Source: Bacteroidota bacterium (GTDB lineage: Bacteria > Bacteroidota > Bacteroidia > Chitinophagales > Saprospiraceae). From it: a DNA stretch of 64,000 nt. The notes beneath the pieces are model-generated. The model was not told where the DNA came from. It saw only the letters and a program-made list of their open reading frames with translations, and searched no databases. The position numbers and the translations under genes were made by a program. Numbering within the stretch: position 1 is the stretch's first letter; each line of letters starts with the position of its first letter. Location of the stretch: positions 221,672-285,671 of the forward strand of contig CAUJDW010000125.1 in assembly GCA_963169455.1 (NCBI GenBank), written 5' to 3'. This document shows positions 35,716 through 42,653 of this stretch, piece after piece.

Positions 35716-38478
35716 CTAATACCCCACCATGATTTCCGTCAGGTTTGCATCCGCCGGCAGGCCCATTTTTTTGCGCAGGCGGTAGCGTTTGTTCTCCACC
35801 CCGCGCACCGAGATGTTGAGCAGGGGGGCGATCTCTTTGGAGGAGAGGTTCATTTTGAGGTAGGCGGCCAGGCGGAGGTCGCCGGGGGTGAGGCCGGGGA
35901 ATTCGGCCAGCAGTTTTTTGAAAAAAGCTTCGTGCACCTGGCTGAAGTTGGCCTCGAAGACCTGCCAGTCGTGTTCGCTGGAAATATGGCCGTCGATCAG
36001 GCGGCTGAGCTGGCTGAGGCGCCGGTTCAGGCCCTTGTCAGAGCCGTTGGCCCGCATAGCATGTAGCTCTTCCTTGATCTGGAGCAGGATCTCGTTTTTG
36101 CGGATGAGGCTGGCGGTGGAGTTGGACAGTTCCCGGCTTTTGTTGAGGATGTCGGCCTGCAACTGCTCATTGCGCGCCTGGATGCGTTGCTGGTGCAACT
36201 CCCGCTCGCGCTGGAGTTCCAGCCGGCGGCGCTGCTGGTCCAGGCGGTATCGGCTGAAGCGCTCCCAGGCGGCAAAGGCCCCGGCGGCGAGCAGGCCGTA
36301 GGCCAGCCACATCCAGTGTGACCGGTACCAGGGAGCCTGTACCGTAAAATCAAAAGTGGCGACGGCATCCGAGAGGTTGGATTGAACCTGGAACTGGTAG
36401 CTGCCGGGCGGCAGGTTGGAGAATTCCCGGAATGCCGCGGGCTCCCAGTCGGACCATTCTTCGGAAAAACCAAGCAACTGGTACCGGAACAGGCAGGCCC
36501 GGGTAAACTGGGGAAAAGTATAGTGAAAACGCAGCGCCCATCTGCGGCCTGCCGGCACGGACAGAGGTTCATCGAGCCTGGCCTCCACCACCTCCCGGCC
36601 CACCAGTTCCGCCCGGGTAATGAGCGGCATGCCCTGTACCGGCTTTTGGAGGTGGGCCCCACGGTTCAGCAGGGCATAGCCGTCGTCCAGGCAAAAGAGA
36701 TAAGTGCTGTCGTCCAGCAAAATGACGGCCTGGTTGTCGGGAATCATCGGCAGGGGCAGCCCGGCTGCTACGGAATCCCCGCGAAGCCACAACACCTGTC
36801 CGGGGAGAAGCCGGAAGTATTCACCCGGGGCTCCGGGCAGGAGCCTGTAGGGCTGGCCCGGAGCCCCGGCGGGCGGCAGGTTTTCCATGGGAAGAAACCG
36901 TTGTTGCTGCTCATGCCATCTGAGATATTGGTTGCCGGCGCGAATGGCCAGGCGGCCGTTCAGTTGAAGGGCTTCGATGCCGAAATCGGTGGGCAAACCG
37001 TCGGCCTTGCCGAAAGCTCGGAGGCTGCCCACGCTGTCCACCGCTTCGTTGAGGCGCATCCGGTGCAGGCCCCGGTTGGGGTTGGCCGCCCACAGCCAGC
37101 CATCCTCGTCCCACACCAGGCTGCGTACCGGCCCGCTGAAACCGGCCAGGCGGTGGCTGAAGCGCCAAAGGCCGCCCGGGCCTTTCTTCAGGGCAATAAG
37201 GCCGGTGTACGTGCCCTGCAGCAGCAAATCCGGATGCCCGCCCAATTGTATAGTTTTCCAGCCGCCGGTGACGCCGGATATCTTCCGGGCCTGCAGCCCC
37301 TCGATCAGGAAGGCGCCTTCGTTGTGCCCGCAGAGCAGTTGCCCGTCGAAGGCTTTCAGTTCCCATGCCTGCCCCTGAGTGCCGGGTATCAGCCGGAAGT
37401 CCTGCTGCCGGCCTGCGGGCCATGGCTTGGCGAAAACGCCATGATTGGCGCCGATATAGAGGTAGCCGCCGTGTACGGCGGCCGTATATACCGTACCGAC
37501 CTCCCCGCTCTTATCCCGGAAATAGGTGAGCGCTTCGTTGAGCACGGCCAGGCTGATGCCCTTGTCGAGGCCCAGCCAGAGGTTGCCCTCCCGGCTTTCC
37601 CAAAGAGCCAGCACGGTATTGTCGGGCAGGCCCCGCTCTTTGTCGAGATGGAACAGGAGGCGCCCGCCGGCATCCAGGATGTAGGCCCCGTCGAGGATGG
37701 CGCCCAGGGCAAGCCCGCCATTGGACAGCCGCAGGGCCTTGTTGAGCTGGAAGGTTTTCAGGCGCTCGTTCAGGGGGTTGGCCCAGGGGGAAAAGCGGCC
37801 GTTCCGGTAGCTGTACAGCCCGTTGCTGTTGGTGCACACCAGCATGCCCTGCCCATCGGGCAGAATGTCCATCACCGTCATCGTAGCCAGGAAGCCGCTG
37901 CCTTCGATAAAGGTGAAATTTCCATCGGCATCCATTTCATACAAGCCCTGCCCGATGGCCGGCAGGATCAGGCGCCTGCCCACCTGCCGCAGGTACATGA
38001 TGTTGCCGGGAGGGCTCAATGGCTCAACCCGCCCCTTGCTGTACCGGTAAATGACGGAAAAGGACTGAAAATAAACTGTTTCTCCACATAGCAGAATGTG
38101 CCAGATCTCTTCCTGCCCGGCCCTTTCGGTGCCTATTTCCTCACTGAGGGAATAATACCGAAGGTTGCCGTTGGGGCCGCGCTCCCAGTAGCCGAATTCC
38201 GCAAAGCCGCCGGTGTAGATGCGCCCCCTTTCGTCGCATGCCACTGATCGCAGAACCTGGTTGTCGGGCAGGGGATAGAGCCTCCAGTGCGCCCCATCGT
38301 ATTCCAGGAGCCCGGCGGTATTGGCAAAGTACATAAAACCTTCCGGCGACTGCGCGGCCATCCAGTTCTGGTTCTGGGCCCGGTAAACGGCCGGCAGAAA
38401 GTTGAGCACCCTGGGGGTTTCGGCAGCGCCCAGCCAAATGGGTGTCCAGATAAGAAATAGCCAAAGGGTGTGCTTCAT
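35716..38478 (-). CDS. Membrane-spanning glycan-sensing regulator: propeller, Y_Y_Y domain, LuxR-type HTH, no kinase
   Basis: The 920-residue protein has a signal peptide and a periplasmic sensor of propeller blades with repeated motifs such as GRIYTGGFAEFGYWE and EGNLWLGLDKGISLAVL. A Y_Y_Y-type Ig domain follows (about 640-725; FRYQLLGFSEEWSDWEP, FSNLPPGSYQFQVQS). One transmembrane helix (about 735-755, HWMWLAYGLLAAGAFAAW) and a long charged coiled coil come next. The C-terminus is a LuxR-type helix-turn-helix (LTPGDLRLAAYLKMN, SSKEIAPLLNISVRGVENKRYRLRKKMG). No histidine-kinase or receiver domain is present, so signal and DNA binding are in one chain. It sits upstream of the glucanase/SusCD genes on the same strand and is the best candidate for their activator. 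Confidence 0.85.
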   Translation of the reverse strand: MKHTLWLFLIWTPIWLGAAETPRVLNFLPAVYRAQNQNWMAAQSPEGFMYFANTAGLLEYDGAHWRLYPLPDNQVLRSVACDERGRIYTGGFAEFGYWERGPNGNLRYYSLSEEIGTERAGQEEIWHILLCGETVYFQSFSVIYRYSKGRVEPLSPPGNIMYLRQVGRRLILPAIGQGLYEMDADGNFTFIEGSGFLATMTVMDILPDGQGMLVCTNSNGLYSYRNGRFSPWANPLNERLKTFQLNKALRLSNGGLALGAILDGAYILDAGGRLLFHLDKERGLPDNTVLALWESREGNLWLGLDKGISLAVLNEALTYFRDKSGEVGTVYTAAVHGGYLYIGANHGVFAKPWPAGRQQDFRLIPGTQGQAWELKAFDGQLLCGHNEGAFLIEGLQARKISGVTGGWKTIQLGGHPDLLLQGTYTGLIALKKGPGGLWRFSHRLAGFSGPVRSLVWDEDGWLWAANPNRGLHRMRLNEAVDSVGSLRAFGKADGLPTDFGIEALQLNGRLAIRAGNQYLRWHEQQQRFLPMENLPPAGAPGQPYRLLPGAPGEYFRLLPGQVLWLRGDSVAAGLPLPMIPDNQAVILLDDSTYLFCLDDGYALLNRGAHLQKPVQGMPLITRAELVGREVVEARLDEPLSVPAGRRWALRFHYTFPQFTRACLFRYQLLGFSEEWSDWEPAAFREFSNLPPGSYQFQVQSNLSDAVATFDFTVQAPWYRSHWMWLAYGLLAAGAFAAWERFSRYRLDQQRRRLELQRERELHQQRIQARNEQLQADILNKSRELSNSTASLIRKNEILLQIKEELHAMRANGSDKGLNRRLSQLSRLIDGHISSEHDWQVFEANFSQVHEAFFKKLLAEFPGLTPGDLRLAAYLKMNLSSKEIAPLLNISVRGVENKRYRLRKKMGLPADANLTEIMVGY

Positions 38479-38677
38479 GCGAACAGGGCCTGGGTTTGGG
38501 GGGGCCCGGCATCAGCCCGGGGGCCCTACCCATTGACAATGCCGGATAAAGCTAAGAAAAAGGGCGGAAATTATCCTGCTGCGGCAGCAGACGTGATGAG
38601 GGCGCGCCAGGTTGCAGGGTTTGCCGCGCTGCCTGCTCCCGATCTCCAAGCCACCTGGCTTCCATCCGGGTTCCTGG

Positions 38678-39031
38678 CTACCTGGCCGGCCGGCCGGAGA
38701 ACCACCAGTGCGATGCAAACAGCAAACCGGTCAGTATAGCGGGGCCGGCGACGATGAAATAAGCCGACAGGTCAAACTTCCCCCATGCCCAGATGATGTA
38801 AAAGGCGCCCATCCCGACAAACAGGACGATCCCCACCCATTCCCATTTCCAGGCCAGCACCAGCGACAGCACGATTAAAGCCGTGGGGATGAGGTGCATC
38901 AGCAGTGCCAGCAGGGTTTCCCAGCCCCTGAAGCCGCCGTCGAAGACATCGAGGGCGAAGATGCTGATGAAGCAGGCGAACAGGATGCCGAGCACCCTGG
39001 GAGCCCAATACAGGAAGCGTTCTGTTTTCAT
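38678..39031 (-). CDS. Small four-helix membrane protein of unknown function
   Basis: With the start at MKTERFLYWAPRVLG (ATG 39029-39031) the protein has 117 residues. Four hydrophobic segments fill it: RVLGILFACFISIFALDV, LLALLMHLIPTALIVLSLV, WVGIVLFVGMGAFYIIW and AYFIVAGPAILTGLLFAS. Upstream in-frame codons would extend it, but the shorter start gives a normal membrane-protein opening. It resembles small conserved Bacteroidota inner-membrane proteins without assigned function. It is about 200 bases upstream of the regulator gene and 109 bases from the end of the ClpA-like gene, all on one strand. Confidence 0.65.
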   Translation of the reverse strand: MKTERFLYWAPRVLGILFACFISIFALDVFDGGFRGWETLLALLMHLIPTALIVLSLVLAWKWEWVGIVLFVGMGAFYIIWAWGKFDLSAYFIVAGPAILTGLLFASHWWFSGRPAR

Positions 39032-39139
39032 GTGGAATGGTTTATACACGGGAATAAAATCCGGAAACAATATGGGGAAATCCCTGAGCATGGGCAATGA
39101 TTGATGTCAGTTTGCAAAAACACTATGCCCCAAACATAG

Positions 39140-42100
39140 CTAAAAAGGCGCTATCAACAGCCTTGCTTCCGGCGGCAGCCCGGCATAGAGCAGCAGTTTG
39201 AACTCATTGGGAGTAAGGTTGAGGGCATTGCTAAAGCCGGTTCTGAGGTCGGTCAGGGTGTCGCGGCCGTGGTAAACCCGGACGACCTGGCCCGGGCCTG
39301 GCTTTTCAGGCGCTTCATCGAGGGAAACTACGACGGGAATGGGGCTTTGATGGGCCCGGTAAAACAGGTGTATGCCTGCCTCTCCCTGCAGCAGTTCCTG
39401 CAGCCCGTACCCCTCGGCCTCGATGAAACTATGCTGGGGGTGCAGCTTGTGCGGAATGTCCATCTGCGACAAAAGCTGGGCGTACTTCTGCAGCAGGAAT
39501 TCCACCTCCCATTCACCCATTCCGCTGATGTAGGAGGCGGCCCTGAGCCGGAACTGCCGGGGTTCATCGCGGAAAACGCACCTGACCTGCAATTTCAGCA
39601 GGGCGACATCCAGATAATGGCTCAGGAATTCCGTTTTCATGCTGTCGAAAGGGGCTGCGTCGTACTGATAAGCGTCACTGATCTCCTGCAGGCCCTCCTC
39701 CTGGAAGATGCGGTCTTTGAGGTTCTCCCGCACGCCTTTTGCCTGCCAGTCCTTTTTGGGCGCCAGCCCCGCGGGTTTCAGGCGGTAGGGTATGGCCGGT
39801 CGGTACTTGTAGTGCCGGTCCCGGAATCCGAGGCTGATGTCCCGGATGGCGGCCCTGGCCTCCTCTACCTTGTCCTTGACCTGATAATATTGCCAGCCCA
39901 GCCCGCCGGCGGCCCGTCCTTCGGCGTAAACCAGGGGTTTGCCATGCTCGCCCCACTGTTCTTCATATTCCCCGAGTTTTTCCTTCAGGCCGACGAGCGA
40001 CTGCAGCAACTTGTTATAAAAGCCTTTCCCTTTGGCTTCTTCGGGCAACCGGGGCAGCCATTCTTCCTCAACGGGGCTCACGAAATCCAGCGGGCTAATG
40101 CGGGGAGACAAACGGCCATCTTCCAGCAGGATGTCGAACAGAATAGGGGTTTCTACATTGGTGGCGATGAGTTGTTCGGCCGACAGCATGGTCAGGTCGC
40201 TTTCAATCTGCCTTTTCAGGGCTCTGCCTCCCATGCGGGCGTCGAAGCCTCGCCGGGCCACCCATTCCAGAGCCTCAGGAGAGACATTGAGAATGGTGGT
40301 GCGCCGCACGAAACCATCCCGTTGCAGCAGTTCCCGGATTTGCAGGTTGGCGATGCTCAGGATGTGCTCCAGCTCCAGGGGGTTGAAAACGACGACCTGC
40401 CCGATGCGGTTGATGAATTCCGGCCGGAACTCATTCTCCAGGGCTCGCCGGTAGGTGTCGGCCTCCTGTTCGGGAGTGTCGCGGTAGCCCAGGCGCGCCG
40501 CAGCCTGGCGGGCGCCCACATTGGAGGTCATGATGATGATGGTGTTCGTGAAATCCACTGTCCGGCCCTGGCTGTCCGTAAGCCGGCCATCGTCCAGCAG
40601 TTGCAGCAGCAGGTCGAGCACAAGAGGGTGGGCTTTTTCGATCTCGTCGAGCAGCAGGATGCAGAAAGGGCGGTAACGCACCGTGCCGGTAAGCAGGCCT
40701 TCGGGCTTGAACTCGTCTCCGATGAGCCGCTGGAGGGCTCCGGCGTCGATGTATTCGTTCATGTCGAAACGGGCCAGCTGGGCTTCGCTGCCCATGAGAT
40801 GCCGGGCGAGCACTTTGGCGGCCTGTGTTTTCCCTACGCCGGTAGGCCCGATGAAAAGAAAGGAGCCCAGGGGCCTGTTCTTGTCGGTTAGCCTGGCTTT
40901 GATAAGGTGCACGATGTTGGCCAGGGCTTCCACAGCCTGTGGCTGCCCGGCCAGGCCGCGGGCGATGATGCTGCGCACCTCCTGTTCCGGCAGAGGCTGG
41001 CTCGAATCGAAGATGTGCTCTTCCAGCCCGCTGAAAGCCCGGAATTCTTCCCTTACCTCCTGGGCATTGGCCTGCCGGTACCGGTACTTGACGGCCAGTT
41101 GCTGCATCAGCCTGATGACGCTTCCCGGCAGGGGTTTGTTCTTCAGGTAGTTGCGCTGAATGAACAGCAATTGCTGAACGGCCTGGATGCTGATGATGCA
41201 GTCCTGTTCCCGCTCAAGCGCCCGCCGTTTCTGCAGGATGATCTTCGTCGCCGTTTCCGGCCCGGGTTCATCCAGCCGCATGACCTGAAAGAGGTTGCTG
41301 AAGCGCCTGCCTTTTTCCTGCAGTATCTTCCACTCATCAGGCGTGGCCAGCAGGGTTAGCTGGAGCTGGCGTTTTTCCAGGTATGGGCGCAGCACGTCGC
41401 TCAGAGCCATGTTGTTCTGGGCCGACTTGCCGATGCGCAGCAGGGCCACGGGGTTGTCGATCAGCATCAGGTCGCTGGTTTTTGAGTTTTCCGTGGGCTG
41501 CAGGATGAAATTGATGATGGATTCAAAACGTTTTTGCCACATGCCGACCATACTCATCCCCGCAATGATGCGCGTGGGGTCGATGTGCCAGATGCGCTGC
41601 CGGCGGCCTTTCGGCTTCTGGTAGTAGCCGCTTTCATAACGCCAGATGACTTCGTGGATGAGCGTGTGCTTGCCCACGCCTTCAGGGCCGACGATGGCCA
41701 GGGGCGTTTTGCTTTCATGGAAAAGGATATGGTAGGCCTGGCCAACCGGTTCATCCTGGTAGTATGCACGGTTGAGTTCGCCTGGGTAGAGGGCGTTGAG
41801 GTCCTGCCCTGCCCGTTCGGCTTCCAGCGCGCCGTCGAAACCGCTGTCTTCCATCAGGGCGTTGAAAAACCAGTTGCCGGGCGGCGCTTCAAACTGGAAA
41901 GGCGACTGCGCGATATTGACCGGCACTTCAATGCTGGTGATAAATTCCCGTTTGCTGGCGAAAAAGGCCTCGGGAGCAAACTCGCCCTGCTGCTCCTGCC
42001 TGTACTTGCGCAACAGCTGCTGGATGGCCCGCCTGGCTTCCTGTTCGGTGTCCACCCTGCCGTCGCCGGCGGGGGCGGCCATGAACATGAAGTTGCCGAA

Positions 42101-42442
42101 GCCGGGCAGGCAGATGAAAACATGCCCCTTCAGCTCAAAGGATACCAGGCCGAAAGGGCCGCTGACGTACTGCCGGCCCAGGTCGAACCCGAAATCGTAC
42201 TGCCGGTACTGCAAATCCGGGTTGAACAAAAGCCATAGCAACTGCGGCGCACTTTGCCGGCTGAGGGAAAACCCCTTGAACAACTGGCGCACCTCCTTCT
42301 GAAACTGCGCCGCCGCCTGGTCGTAGCGCCGGTGCGCCGCCACCGGGTAATTGGTGAAGAGCGGGCGCAGGTAGTATAGCGTCCGGCCTTCTACTTCGGC
42401 ATCCCTTACTAAGGTTGGTATTTTCAGCTTGACCGTGGCCAT
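39140..42442 (-). CDS. ClpA/ClpB-like double AAA+ ATPase with a C-terminal release factor 2-like segment lacking GGQ
   Basis: This 1100-residue protein has an N-terminal part (1-225) with no ClpN repeats that I can see. A first AAA module has Walker A GPEGVGKHT (252-260) but a degenerate Walker B, LMLIDNP, without the catalytic Glu. The second module is intact: GPTGVGKT (532-539), CILLLDEIEKAHP (594-606), TSNVGAR, Arg finger in EFRPEFINRI, and sensor 2 MGGRALKR. LGYRDT (651-656) lies where ClpA/C/X carry a ClpP-binding loop. Residues about 935-1090 resemble bacterial RF2: GYGLQELLQGEAGIHLFYRA, QSPIP where RF2 has its SPF stop-codon motif, and VVRVYHGRDTLTDLRTG near the end. The 100-residue GGQ domain is absent between them. 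It is divergent from the gene at 42654. Confidence 0.85.
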   Translation of the reverse strand: MATVKLKIPTLVRDAEVEGRTLYYLRPLFTNYPVAAHRRYDQAAAQFQKEVRQLFKGFSLSRQSAPQLLWLLFNPDLQYRQYDFGFDLGRQYVSGPFGLVSFELKGHVFICLPGFGNFMFMAAPAGDGRVDTEQEARRAIQQLLRKYRQEQQGEFAPEAFFASKREFITSIEVPVNIAQSPFQFEAPPGNWFFNALMEDSGFDGALEAERAGQDLNALYPGELNRAYYQDEPVGQAYHILFHESKTPLAIVGPEGVGKHTLIHEVIWRYESGYYQKPKGRRQRIWHIDPTRIIAGMSMVGMWQKRFESIINFILQPTENSKTSDLMLIDNPVALLRIGKSAQNNMALSDVLRPYLEKRQLQLTLLATPDEWKILQEKGRRFSNLFQVMRLDEPGPETATKIILQKRRALEREQDCIISIQAVQQLLFIQRNYLKNKPLPGSVIRLMQQLAVKYRYRQANAQEVREEFRAFSGLEEHIFDSSQPLPEQEVRSIIARGLAGQPQAVEALANIVHLIKARLTDKNRPLGSFLFIGPTGVGKTQAAKVLARHLMGSEAQLARFDMNEYIDAGALQRLIGDEFKPEGLLTGTVRYRPFCILLLDEIEKAHPLVLDLLLQLLDDGRLTDSQGRTVDFTNTIIIMTSNVGARQAAARLGYRDTPEQEADTYRRALENEFRPEFINRIGQVVVFNPLELEHILSIANLQIRELLQRDGFVRRTTILNVSPEALEWVARRGFDARMGGRALKRQIESDLTMLSAEQLIATNVETPILFDILLEDGRLSPRISPLDFVSPVEEEWLPRLPEEAKGKGFYNKLLQSLVGLKEKLGEYEEQWGEHGKPLVYAEGRAAGGLGWQYYQVKDKVEEARAAIRDISLGFRDRHYKYRPAIPYRLKPAGLAPKKDWQAKGVRENLKDRIFQEEGLQEISDAYQYDAAPFDSMKTEFLSHYLDVALLKLQVRCVFRDEPRQFRLRAASYISGMGEWEVEFLLQKYAQLLSQMDIPHKLHPQHSFIEAEGYGLQELLQGEAGIHLFYRAHQSPIPVVVSLDEAPEKPGPGQVVRVYHGRDTLTDLRTGFSNALNLTPNEFKLLLYAGLPPEARLLIAPF

Positions 42443-42653
42443 CGGTTTATTTCGTATCCCAATCCCGGAAAGATAAGAATTCCTGGCATACCCGTGAACG
42501 GGCGGGGCAGCATTTTAGGGGCGGATGCAGTTATCTTGTTGAAAAAAAGCCGAACTTTGGAAATTGGACACCCAAAATTCACGGAAAAAGAAGGGCGCAT
42601 TCCGGCTTTTTTTTATCTTTAAAATTGAACACGAAACGATTGCAATAAGAAGA
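42443..42653. promoter_or_regulatory. Divergent intergenic region between the two AAA+ genes
   Basis: These 211 bases separate the start codons of the two divergently oriented AAA+ genes and must hold both promoters if the genes are not read through. No perfect TAnnTTTG box is visible. A partial one, TATCTTG (42532-42538), points toward the rightward gene. AAGAAG just before the ATG at 42654 is a weak ribosome-binding site and helps choose that start over an upstream TTG in the same frame. Confidence 0.4.

Noticed and set aside
35572..36301. Plus-strand frames opposite the regulator
   Set aside because: They mirror the coiled-coil and HTH region of the minus-strand regulator and have no independent support.
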